Of a stretch of DNA of 64,000 nt, positions 48,188 to 55,959 are shown piece after piece. The translations under genes were made by a program, and so were the position numbers. The notes under the pieces are model-generated. The model was not told where the DNA came from and ran no database searches. It saw only the letters and a list, made by a program, of their open reading frames with translations. Within the stretch, counting starts at the first letter, position 1. Every line of letters starts with the position of its first letter. Origin of the DNA: Porphyromonas vaginalis (GTDB taxonomy: Bacteria; Bacteroidota; Bacteroidia; Bacteroidales; Porphyromonadaceae); the NCBI RefSeq assembly GCF_958301595.1, contig NZ_CATQJU010000001.1, positions 310,001 to 374,000 of the forward strand, in the 5' to 3' direction.

Positions 48188-50542
48188 TCACTCTAAGATA
48201 TCCTCCATAACGTCGTCGACAGCATCATCGACAGCGTCGCTCAGAGACTCGTGTAGGTCGACCGTTGCCTGCTCGCCACATGGAGAGAAGCCCGCAGGCA
48301 CGTTAAATGGCGTACTCGCCGAGTAGCCCAGCGATGGGTCTGCGTAGACAGCCTTCATAAAGTAGCCAAAGACGGGCAGAGCAGCCGAGGCTCCCTGACC
48401 ATACGCCATGGAGCGGAAGTGTATCGAGCGCTCCTCGCCACCGACCCAGCAACCGGCCACGATCTCTGGAGAGAAGCCGACGAACCAACCATCGCTGTTG
48501 CGCTGTGTCGTACCCGTCTTACCACCCAGAGGCATCGTCAGATTGTGTCGGAAGCGCAGTCGGCCACCCGTACCGCCATCAACCACGGCACGCATCATGT
48601 CGAGCATCTGCAGGGCTGCTCGTGCGGGAAGTACCTCCGTAAGATTGGCCGTAAAGGTCGCCACCACATTGCCATAACGATCCTCGATACGAGTCACAGG
48701 AATCGGATCAACGCGGATACCTTGATTGACAAAAGCACTGTATGCCGCCACCATCTCGCTGACCGTCACATCGGGCGTACCGAGAGCCACCGAGACGACA
48801 GGGTCTATGTCACCCTTGATGCCGAAGGAGTGGAGCAGTCGAACAAAGGTGTAGGGTGATGTGCGCCCCATCAGGTAGGCCGTGACCCAGTTAGAGGAGT
48901 TTTGCAGTCCCCACTTGATCGAGACCATCTCGCCCACCCGCTTAGCTCCAGTATTGCGCGGCGTCCACGCCTTGCCATTTGCATCATAGAGCGTGATCGG
49001 CTGATGCATCACCTGCTCACAGGGAGAGATACCCTGTATCATGCTGAGGGAGTAGAGAAAAGGCTTGATCGTCGACCCCACCTGTCGTCGTCCCTGCGAG
49101 ACCATATCATACTTAAACGTGCGGAAGTCCACATCTCCGACATAAGCCAGGATATTACCATTGTGCGGATTCATCGCCATGAAGCCCGTATGGAGGAAGC
49201 GCTTGTAGTATAGTACCGAGTCGCGAGGAGTCATCTCCTTGTCGACCCAGCCGTTGTAGCTCCAGACGCGCATCTTGCGCTTTTGGTCAAAGGTCTTGCG
49301 TATCTCCTCAGGCGACATGCCAAGCTTCTTGAGTGAGCGCCAGCGATCCGTGTTGTGTAGCGCACGCTCGATAGCATCTTTGCGTTGCTGTGCTGTCAGG
49401 TCGCTACTGTAAGGAGCCAGCTTAGAGCCCCGCATCTCACGATCGAAGTTAGGCTGTACGAACTCGCTCATGTGCTTCTGTACCGCCTCCTCAGCGTACT
49501 GCTGCATACGGCTATCTATCGTGCCGTAGATCTTGAGTCCATCGGCATAGAGATCGTAGTGAGATCCGTCAGACTTCTTGTTCTTCTGACACCACCCATA
49601 GATCGGCTGTGTCTCCCAGAGGAGCGAGTCGATAGCGTACTGCTCTTGATTCCACTGCGAGTAGTCACTTCTCTTAGGCTTCTTGGCCGTCAGTAGGAGG
49701 CGCACGAACTCTCTATAATAAGGAGCCAAACCATCGGAGTGCGTATTGCTGGTGAAGTTGAGATGTATCGGCTCAGCCATGGCAGTCGTGTAGGTCTCCT
49801 CGGAGATGTATCCTGCTTTCTTCATCTGTAGGAGTACCGTGTTGCGACGATTCAGCGGCGCCTCGCTGTCGGCGTGCAGGACAGGGTTGTAGAGCGAGGG
49901 GTTCTTGCACATACCCACCAGCATCGCTGACTCGTTTAGGTTCAGCTCTGAGGGCTTCTTGCCAAAGTAAGTCTGCGCAGCCGATCGGATACCGATAGCG
50001 TTGTAGAGGAAGTCAAACTGATTGAGATACATCGCTATGATCTCCTCCTTGGTGTAGTTGCGCTCCAGCTTGATCGCTATAACCCACTCGATCGGTTTCT
50101 GCAGGAGGCGCTGCAACGTCGATTTAGCATGAGGCGAGTATAGTTGCTTAGCCAGCTGCTGTGTGATGGTACTACCTCCACCACTAGCGGTATGGCGCAG
50201 CACACCACGCTTGATCACGGCACGCCCCACGCCTCGGATATCGACACCCGAGTGCTTGTAAAAACGCACATCCTCCGTAGCTACTAGAGCCTGCACCAGA
50301 GGCTCCGCCAGCTCGTCATAGCTCACGTAGATGCGATTTGTCGAGCCGTGCGCGTAGGATCCTAGTTGCACACCATCGTCCGAGATGAGCACAGAGGCAT
50401 ACTTGTCGATAGGGTTTTGCAACTGCTCCACATCAGGCATATAGCCTATGACTCCGTGCCAGATCAATATGAATATGATTAAGACCAAAGTCCAAAAGGC
50501 TCCAAAGAGCCACCACAGCACCTTGATGATCTTTCCTTTCAT
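48188..50542 (-). CDS. Class A penicillin-binding protein 1A (transglycosylase/transpeptidase)
   Basis: A 784-residue bifunctional peptidoglycan synthase. One N-terminal transmembrane helix (about 8-30) leads to a GT51 glycosyltransferase domain (TEDVRFYKHSGVD near residue 90 with the catalytic Glu, GGSTITQQLAKQLY near 121, RKPIEWVIAIKLE-like helix). The transpeptidase domain follows: SxxK nucleophile motif GSTIKPFLYS near 492, SxN in QNSSNWV near 551, and KTGT near 673. It closely fits the PBP1A family. The acidic C-terminal tail (residues about 760-784, many Asp and Val) is an oddity. Periplasmic face of the inner membrane. Confidence 0.94.
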   Translation of the reverse strand: MKGKIIKVLWWLFGAFWTLVLIIFILIWHGVIGYMPDVEQLQNPIDKYASVLISDDGVQLGSYAHGSTNRIYVSYDELAEPLVQALVATEDVRFYKHSGVDIRGVGRAVIKRGVLRHTASGGGSTITQQLAKQLYSPHAKSTLQRLLQKPIEWVIAIKLERNYTKEEIIAMYLNQFDFLYNAIGIRSAAQTYFGKKPSELNLNESAMLVGMCKNPSLYNPVLHADSEAPLNRRNTVLLQMKKAGYISEETYTTAMAEPIHLNFTSNTHSDGLAPYYREFVRLLLTAKKPKRSDYSQWNQEQYAIDSLLWETQPIYGWCQKNKKSDGSHYDLYADGLKIYGTIDSRMQQYAEEAVQKHMSEFVQPNFDREMRGSKLAPYSSDLTAQQRKDAIERALHNTDRWRSLKKLGMSPEEIRKTFDQKRKMRVWSYNGWVDKEMTPRDSVLYYKRFLHTGFMAMNPHNGNILAYVGDVDFRTFKYDMVSQGRRQVGSTIKPFLYSLSMIQGISPCEQVMHQPITLYDANGKAWTPRNTGAKRVGEMVSIKWGLQNSSNWVTAYLMGRTSPYTFVRLLHSFGIKGDIDPVVSVALGTPDVTVSEMVAAYSAFVNQGIRVDPIPVTRIEDRYGNVVATFTANLTEVLPARAALQMLDMMRAVVDGGTGGRLRFRHNLTMPLGGKTGTTQRNSDGWFVGFSPEIVAGCWVGGEERSIHFRSMAYGQGASAALPVFGYFMKAVYADPSLGYSASTPFNVPAGFSPCGEQATVDLHESLSDAVDDAVDDVMEDILE

Positions 50543-50617
50543 ACGAAAGAGTTTTTCTACTATAATATAAGAGTGAGAAGCCGACTGACGCAGCTCAGAG
50601 AGACAACCTCCGAGACA

Positions 50618-52657
50618 TTACTTCGCATGGATCTGAGGGAGAGATTTGCGTTCCTTGATCAGGCCAGCGTTGAAAGCGTGGAGGAGTTTCTCCAGATCGT
50701 CCACCTGCTGCTGTAGGTCAGCGCCCACATCAGTGTCGGCCACCAGCATGCGGTGTGTCGTGCGCTCTGAGATGACCGTCACGCTCTTGATATCCTCCAT
50801 CAGCTCTACCGCACGGCGCATCGTCGTAAAGGGCTCGTGCTGCACCAGCTGCATACCTTGCGAATTATAGATCAAAGTGTAGCCTGCGATGCCCGTACTG
50901 CTCTGATAGGCTCGGCTAAAGCCCCCATCGATGATCATCAGCTTGCCACCAGCTGCGATAGGCTTCTCGCCCTTGGCCACCTTGACCGGGACATGCCCGT
51001 TGATCACGTGACAGTCTTCGCCCTCTAGGCCAAACTCACGGAGGATCATCTCGATCGTCTCTCGATCCTGGCGATACTTAAAGTAGTAGCCCTTCGTCTC
51101 CGTATGGGTCTTCTTGTCAGCAACGAAGTAACGCTCGAAGGTGGTCATAGCAGACTTGTCAAAGAGTGGCGAGTCGGGGCCGCACCAGAGGTAGAAGATA
51201 TAGTCCACGGCAGCCTCATGCTTCGGATGACTATGCCTAGAGGGATGCGCCAGGCGCACCACACGATCTATCTCATCTAGTAGCGCACGACCACGTAAGG
51301 GCTGCGAGTCGAGGACACGCACCGCCTTGAGTTGTCCCGAGGCATCTAGCGGCATCGAGGCGTGGTAGAGCAGGTTGCCGTTGCACACGAGGTACATACT
51401 ACCGAGTCGATAGAAAGCGTCTATATGCGTATGAAGTCGCTCACTCGTAGCGAAGGAGCGGCGCAAGCGATCCATCACCTCCTCCTCTTGAGGCGTGAGA
51501 CGATAAGGATCCTTCGGATCGATCGTGGGGAAGTTCATATCGAGCATCTCATGCACACCATAGTCTTCGTTGGGATTGGTATGCGAGAGATCGACCGTGC
51601 CAGCCTCAAAGTCTATCTTGTGGAGTAGGTCACGCTCCTGCATCTGCCACTCCGGGTGGCGAGCGATCAACTGATGCTCCAGCTTGAACTGGATAATGCT
51701 GATCGCCTTGTGCATCTGGCTAATCAGGTAAATGCCCTTCTCATCGTACGAAGCATCTGAGTCTCCCAGCTTGGGCTTAAAGTAAGTACACGGATCACCC
51801 GCATAGACCTCACTAGCTAAGCGAGATAGTGGCATCAAGTTGATCCCGTATCCATCCTCGATAGTGTCTAGATTGGCATAGCGCAGAGCGATACGTATGA
51901 CGCAGGCTATGCACGCATCATTGCCCGCTGCAGCACCCATCCAGAGCATATCGTGATTGCCCCACTGTATATCTACATTGTGGTAGTCTAGGAGCGTATC
52001 CATGATGTACTGAGCACCAGGACCACGGTCGTAGATGTCGCCCACGATGTGGAGGCGATCTATGACAAGACGCTTGATCGTTGCTGAGATAGCGCAGATG
52101 AAGTCCTCCGCCTTGCCCGTAGAGATGATTGTAGAGATGATGCTAGAGATGTAAGCCGACTTGTTGGGGTTGACCCCGTCCTCGTGTAATAGCTCCTGGA
52201 TAATGTAGCTATACTGGGGCGGTAGCGCCTTGCGCACCTTCGAGCGGGTGTACTTCTCCCCCACCTTACGGCACACCTTGACGAGGCGATTGAGCGTCAC
52301 CTTGTACCACTCCTCGTTAATTTGGTCCGCCTCGTGGAGCTGCTCCAGCTTAGCTTGCGGATAGTATATCAGCGTAGCTAGCTCACGCATCTGTAGCTCC
52401 ATCATCTGCCCAGCAAAGACCTCGCGTATCTTACGCATCACGCTGCCGGAGGCATTCTTCAGCACATGATCGAAGGCCTCATGCTCACCATGCACATCTG
52501 CGAGAAAGTGCTCCGTACCCTTCGGAAGGCTTAGGATAGCCTGTAGATTGATGATCTCTGTAGAGACCTCGGCAGAGTTGCGAAACTGGTTAGAGAGGAG
52601 CTGGAGGTACCTCAAGTCGTCCTTTGCAGCCTGTATGTCAGTCTTGTCTTGCATCAT
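50618..52657 (-). CDS. fbp: Fructose-1,6-bisphosphatase class III
   Basis: A 679-residue class III FBPase, the gluconeogenic enzyme used by many Bacteroidetes and Firmicutes. It has the calcineurin-like metallophosphatase motifs: HFLADVHGEHEAFDHVLKNA near residue 47, GDIYDRGPGAQYIMDTLLD near 205, WGNHDMLWMGAAAGN near 230, and NGHVPVKVAKGEKPIAAGGKLMIIDGGFSRAYQ near 560. Length is typical. ATG 52654 is an alternative start (Met-Met). In an organism living on peptides this supplies hexose phosphates for the envelope (inference). Confidence 0.95.
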   Translation of the reverse strand: MMQDKTDIQAAKDDLRYLQLLSNQFRNSAEVSTEIINLQAILSLPKGTEHFLADVHGEHEAFDHVLKNASGSVMRKIREVFAGQMMELQMRELATLIYYPQAKLEQLHEADQINEEWYKVTLNRLVKVCRKVGEKYTRSKVRKALPPQYSYIIQELLHEDGVNPNKSAYISSIISTIISTGKAEDFICAISATIKRLVIDRLHIVGDIYDRGPGAQYIMDTLLDYHNVDIQWGNHDMLWMGAAAGNDACIACVIRIALRYANLDTIEDGYGINLMPLSRLASEVYAGDPCTYFKPKLGDSDASYDEKGIYLISQMHKAISIIQFKLEHQLIARHPEWQMQERDLLHKIDFEAGTVDLSHTNPNEDYGVHEMLDMNFPTIDPKDPYRLTPQEEEVMDRLRRSFATSERLHTHIDAFYRLGSMYLVCNGNLLYHASMPLDASGQLKAVRVLDSQPLRGRALLDEIDRVVRLAHPSRHSHPKHEAAVDYIFYLWCGPDSPLFDKSAMTTFERYFVADKKTHTETKGYYFKYRQDRETIEMILREFGLEGEDCHVINGHVPVKVAKGEKPIAAGGKLMIIDGGFSRAYQSSTGIAGYTLIYNSQGMQLVQHEPFTTMRRAVELMEDIKSVTVISERTTHRMLVADTDVGADLQQQVDDLEKLLHAFNAGLIKERKSLPQIHAK

Positions 52658-52688
52658 GTCTATCTATTACTAGGGATATAACACGCCT

Positions 52689-52722
52689 CAAAGTTACTAA
52701 ATAAAAGAAGACCGCGCGCCAA
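52689..52722 (-). promoter_or_regulatory. Possible promoter of fbp
   Basis: On the minus strand TAACTTTG (52689-52696) is preceded by TTG (52720-52722) with a 23-bp spacer, slightly longer than the optimum. It lies 32 bp upstream of the fbp start. Confidence 0.5.
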
Positions 52723-52794
52723 GTCGTGAGGTGCTAGTCTCGCATACTGGGCTGCCCGATGTCAGGATGCACTGCCGGCACTTCCGTCCTCACA

Positions 52795-52820
52795 GGAGAC
52801 TGTTGACTTTTGCAACAGCC
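52795..52820. repeat. Solo end-hairpin of MITE family 2 (reverse orientation)
   Basis: CTGTTGACTTTTGCAACAG is the reverse complement of the left-end hairpin of the 175-bp MITEs, here without the rest of the element. It lies between fbp and the PIN gene. Confidence 0.6.
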
Positions 52821-52876
52821 CTCATAGATCGCTCCTCGTATCAGAGGTCTAGATGTTACGATGCTTTGGGGTAGTC

Positions 52877-53392
52877 TCAAGAGTTGCTCCATAGGGTTAG
52901 ACGCTTGTCTATTTCATCTTTTGGCAAGCGGGTATTTCTGCTGAAGAGCTGTTGTAGCTTTTGGCAGGCGGTACTATGAGAGAGTATGCCTTGCTCGACT
53001 AGCTGGTCGAAAATATATAGTATGCCTCGGACGTCAATGTCCATCTCTTTAGCACTGCGCATCATCTTCTTGTCTCCAGTGAGTACGGTCGCGCTTAGCG
53101 TGATGCCTTGGTAGAGTACGGTGCAGTCTGTGAAGGAGAGCCCCTTGCGTTGTCTCTCGTCAAAGAATTGATACACCTGGGCCATAAAGCCTGGGGTGTC
53201 GAACTGCTCGACGATTAGTCCGCCTATGTCGTCGAGATAGGCTCTCTGCTGTTTGTCTCTCAGCTCGTGAAGTACAAATATATTGGTGTGTACCTGGTAT
53301 CCTAACTGCAGAAAGTCTTTGTAGAGGTCTAAGTCGATTAAGTCTATAAAGATGTTTGTGTCGCTAACGACAACGAGCTGTGTCTGACTCAT
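52877..53392 (-). CDS. PIN-domain ribonuclease-like protein (putative toxin)
   Basis: A 171-residue PIN-fold protein. The four acidic residues expected for Mg-dependent RNA cleavage are present: Asp in VVSDTNIFIDL near residue 10, Glu in LHELRDKQ near 43, Asp in SFTDCTVLYQG near 88, and Asp in VLTGDKKMM near 105. PIN toxins of type II toxin-antitoxin modules share this set. Its start overlaps the stop of the upstream XRE-ImmA gene by 4 bp, so the two are translationally coupled. Toxin activity is inferred. The C-terminal helical extension (about 130-171) is longer than in VapC. Confidence 0.8.
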   Translation of the reverse strand: MSQTQLVVVSDTNIFIDLIDLDLYKDFLQLGYQVHTNIFVLHELRDKQQRAYLDDIGGLIVEQFDTPGFMAQVYQFFDERQRKGLSFTDCTVLYQGITLSATVLTGDKKMMRSAKEMDIDVRGILYIFDQLVEQGILSHSTACQKLQQLFSRNTRLPKDEIDKRLTLWSNS

Positions 53393-54480
53393 ATATTGGC
53401 GTTTAGCAGATTGACGACTTGATCGGCTGGTATGCCTGCCTCTTGGAGATAGCTTTGAGCTTTAGCTTGGGTTATTAAGTCTAGGTCTAGCGCTTTGATG
53501 ACCAGTCTTGCGAAGCGGTTACTCTGAGGCTCTACATACCTACTCCTCTCTAAGATCTCTCGTAGCTCTTCGGACTTATTCTTCTTGATAAAATACCCTC
53601 TGCAATTACTCTGAGATATGAGCTGCATCTCACTTAAACGATATACGATAGCATCAATAGAGATGCCGTAGGTACTTTGTAACTCTATAAGTTCGGAGAT
53701 GGAAAATCTCTTCCTGCGACCTCCAAAAAACGCTCTGATGATGTCGTCTGGGAGTAACAGATGACTAGCAAATGCGGTGCAGAGCCTCTCGCCTTCTTTC
53801 TCAGAGATAGTCTCTAGGGAGCTTTTCAGGAGGAGGTGAGCGAATTCATGCAGTAAGGTCAGTCGCTTTCGTTCGGTACTCTCTATATTACTATTGTATG
53901 CGATGACGGGTATGACCTCATTGGCTAAGAAGCTAACCCCATCGAAGCCTTTTTTGCCAGCTACACCAATGACTTTGATGCCCATGGTCTCGAGTAGATT
54001 GGAGACATTTGATATGGGGGATAGACCTAACTGATAAAGTTGTCGAACTTGCTTTGCAACCTCTTCGATGTCTGCGGGTGATGCGATGACGTCTCTAGTT
54101 ATTGCGTCTCTATCGAAGGAGGTCTTGACATCCATGATCTCCTCTAGCTCTAGGTAATTCTCTAGCTGTCTCTCGATTTTCTGCCAGATCTTTTTGTCCT
54201 CTTTGCTGGAGAAGGCTTTTATCTTTCTAAAGTTTACTGACTCAATTATAGGGGTGTCTTGGTAGACGAAGTAGTCTATGGGTAGGTCAAGAGCTTCCGA
54301 TAGTGCTATGAGTGTAGCACCTGTAATCTCTTTACCTCCTCGCTCTAAGTTACTGATATGAGTATGAGACACTCCGACTTTGTCTGCAAGCTCTCTTAAG
54401 GTCATACCCCTCAAGGCTCGTCCTTTTCTGATTCGTTCTCCAGTTGACCGCTCCATACGTTTTAGTTCTTTTGTTTCCAC
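53389..54480 (-). CDS. XRE helix-turn-helix plus ImmA/IrrE metallopeptidase protein (putative antitoxin/regulator)
   Basis: A 363-residue fusion. The N-terminal XRE domain (about residues 14-72: IRKGRALRGMTLRELADKVGVSHTHISNLERGGKEI) is followed by a COG2856 ImmA/IrrE-type domain with the zinc motif HEFAHLLL near residue 213 and a downstream AFASHLLLP segment. ImmA/IrrE proteins cleave repressors or act as antitoxins; XRE-COG2856 proteins coupled to PIN genes were predicted as toxin-antitoxin pairs. It overlaps the PIN gene by 4 bp. A palindromic operator covers its own promoter, suggesting autoregulation. ATG 54459 is an alternative start. Confidence 0.87.
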   Translation of the reverse strand: METKELKRMERSTGERIRKGRALRGMTLRELADKVGVSHTHISNLERGGKEITGATLIALSEALDLPIDYFVYQDTPIIESVNFRKIKAFSSKEDKKIWQKIERQLENYLELEEIMDVKTSFDRDAITRDVIASPADIEEVAKQVRQLYQLGLSPISNVSNLLETMGIKVIGVAGKKGFDGVSFLANEVIPVIAYNSNIESTERKRLTLLHEFAHLLLKSSLETISEKEGERLCTAFASHLLLPDDIIRAFFGGRRKRFSISELIELQSTYGISIDAIVYRLSEMQLISQSNCRGYFIKKNKSEELREILERSRYVEPQSNRFARLVIKALDLDLITQAKAQSYLQEAGIPADQVVNLLNANI

Positions 54481-54484
54481 TTGG

Positions 54485-54536
54485 TGTAAACGCTTTCGTT
54501 TACAAAGGTAGCAATAAACTCCGAGTCTGTAAACAA
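54485..54536 (-). promoter_or_regulatory. Promoter overlapped by palindromic operator of the XRE-PIN pair
   Basis: The perfect palindrome TGTAAACGCTTTCGTTTACA (54485-54504) overlaps the minus-strand -7 element TACCTTTG (54503-54510). A third half-site TGTAAAC lies at 54528-54534, next to a possible -33 TTG (54534-54536, 23-bp spacer). Binding of the XRE protein to these sites would block polymerase. The leader to ATG 54480 is only about 17 nt. Confidence 0.7.
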
Positions 54537-54624
54537 GAAGAGGGGCGAAAACTAGATTTTAGAAGTTAGAGGAAAGGGCTAATTCCTGTTTTGAGGTGCT
54601 GGTGCTAGTCTAGACTGAAGCTGT

Positions 54625-54995
54625 CTAGTGAAATGAGCCCCGCCCGAAAGCGCGATTATGGTACGTTACTCCTGTCTGGGCAAATTCGACCCTCACTCGT
54701 TACAATAATTTAGAACTGGCTACATATCGATACGGGACTGTGTCGGGGAAAATGGATTTCCACGTGGATATTTCGAAATGCCCACGTGGAGAATAAAAAA
54801 TTCCTCGGAGGAATGAAATGAAACTTCGGAAGAATCAAATGAAACTTCGGAAGAATCAAAACGCCCCCACGTGGAAAATAAAAAATATCCACGTGGAGAT
54901 TTGAGATTCCCCACGTGGATATTCGATAAAGGAGGGAATCGGACAAATTCCCCTGTAAAGATATGTTATTAGAGGTTAGAGGGCAGAGGTGACTC
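54625..54995 (-). repeat. CCACGTGG composite repeat R4 (inverted; arms decayed)
   Basis: Five perfect CCACGTGG palindromes at 54770, 54782, 54867, 54889 and 54911, three 21-bp bricks (54800-54860), and the conserved ACATATCTTTAC and CCTCTAACC segments at the high-coordinate end. The right MITE arm is badly worn (54625-54675), and the left arm is cut where a family-2 MITE inserted at 55003. It lies between the XRE-PIN pair and a lipoprotein gene. Confidence 0.85.
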
Positions 54996-55002
54996 CCCAC
55001 GA

Positions 55003-55176
55003 AGACTGTTGCAAAAGTCAACAGTCTCACAATCTTGCTTGCAAGATTGTCTAGACTTTGCAGAAAGGATGAAGCGCAAGGTGCTGAGGGTGAGGTCTGA
55101 AGGGAGCATACCTACGTATGTGACCGAAGCCGAATCCCGAAAGCAACACAGCGATTCGCCTTTATGCAACAGTCTC
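55003..55176. mobile_element. MITE family 2, copy 2
   Basis: About 174 bp, AGACTGTTGCAAAAG...TTTATGCAACAGTCTC, nearly identical to 23017-23191. The flanks repeat CCACGA (54997-55002 and 55177-55182), consistent with a 5-6 bp target duplication. It inserted beside or into composite repeat R4. Confidence 0.85.
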
Positions 55177-55192
55177 CCACGAAGTTTTTCCC

Positions 55193-55200
55193 TACATTTG
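55193..55200 (+). promoter_or_regulatory. -7 element TACATTTG before a small lipoprotein gene
   Basis: TACATTTG lies 48 bp upstream of ATG 55249. The expected -33 position falls inside the end of the MITE and contains no TTG. Confidence 0.4.
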
Positions 55201-55248
55201 TACGCAGGGTGCGCTTGACACTGGCATGTACGGTTATAAAGAGAGATT

Positions 55249-55668
55249 ATGAAGGGTGGTTTAATAAGTTGGTTCGTTTGCATTTCCTCTGTATGCCTTA
55301 CCATTACTATTGTATTGGGATGTTCCAGTAGGAAGTATGTAGGTATGAACGCGGCTGACTGTACGAGAGAACTCAACAGCTTCCTTTGCGAAGAGTTTAA
55401 GCGCGAATATGATGGCGATTTCGATTCTATTAAATATGACATCAGATTCTTTGTAGCTCTATACCTACAAGAAAATGGGAACGTCGATTCAATAGAGGTA
55501 CTGTTGAGCAATCTCAATAGCTTCAATATCAATGAAGATAGAATAGTAAATAAGCTGCGGAAGAAAAAGTACACGTGTGTGGCTTATGTCTTTTATAGAT
55601 CTGAGATAAAGCCTGAAAGGATCACTTATCCTTTCAGTCCGAAGTTGCCTACGGATCGTGATAAATAA
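55249..55668 (+). CDS. Small hypothetical lipoprotein
   Basis: A 139-residue protein with a signal peptide and lipobox (IVLGCSS, Cys25). The mature region has a helix rich in Glu/Lys (ELNSFLCEEFKREYDG), followed by beta-strand-like segments (DIRFFVALYLQENGNVDSIEVLL) with the look of a TonB-C-like or regulatory-peptide fold, but no confident family. AT-rich codon use unlike the housekeeping genes, and mobile repeats on both sides, suggest acquired DNA. A hairpin follows at 55718. Confidence 0.6.
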   Translation: MKGGLISWFVCISSVCLTITIVLGCSSRKYVGMNAADCTRELNSFLCEEFKREYDGDFDSIKYDIRFFVALYLQENGNVDSIEVLLSNLNSFNINEDRIVNKLRKKKYTCVAYVFYRSEIKPERITYPFSPKLPTDRDK

Positions 55669-55717
55669 AAATCTGCTCACCTGACGGAGGAGCGATGCTC
55701 GCATGGAGGAAAAAAAT

Positions 55718-55751
55718 CTCCACGGAGGAATTAGTTTTTTCCTCCGTGGAG
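55718..55751. terminator. Strong hairpin, terminator for the minus-strand ccsBA unit
   Basis: CTCCACGGAGGAA (55718-55730) pairs exactly with TTCCTCCGTGGAG (55739-55751). On the minus strand it is followed by ATTTTTTT, a proper T-run, so it fits termination of the leftward ccsBA operon. A family-2 MITE at 55774-55948 now separates it from the ccsBA stop. Confidence 0.7.
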
Positions 55752-55773
55752 TGGATTTATCGCTTCGTAAGGG

Positions 55774-55948
55774 GAGACTGTTGCAAAAGTCAACAGTCTC
55801 ACAATCTTGCAAGCAAGATTGTCTAGACTTTGCAGAAAGGATGAAGCGCAAGGCGCTGAGGGTGAGGTCTGAAGGGAGCATACCTCCGTATGTGACCGAA
55901 GCCGAATCCCGAAAGCAACACAGCGATTCGCCTTTATGCAACAGTCTC
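55774..55948. mobile_element. MITE family 2, copy 3
   Basis: 175 bp, GAGACTGTTGCAAAAG...TTTATGCAACAGTCTC. Nearly identical to copy 1 except that the central palindrome loop is AA (TCTTGC-AA-GCAAGA) instead of TT. No clear target duplication. It sits 12 bp beyond the ccsBA stop. Confidence 0.83.
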
Positions 55949-55959
55949 AATAGGGAGCA

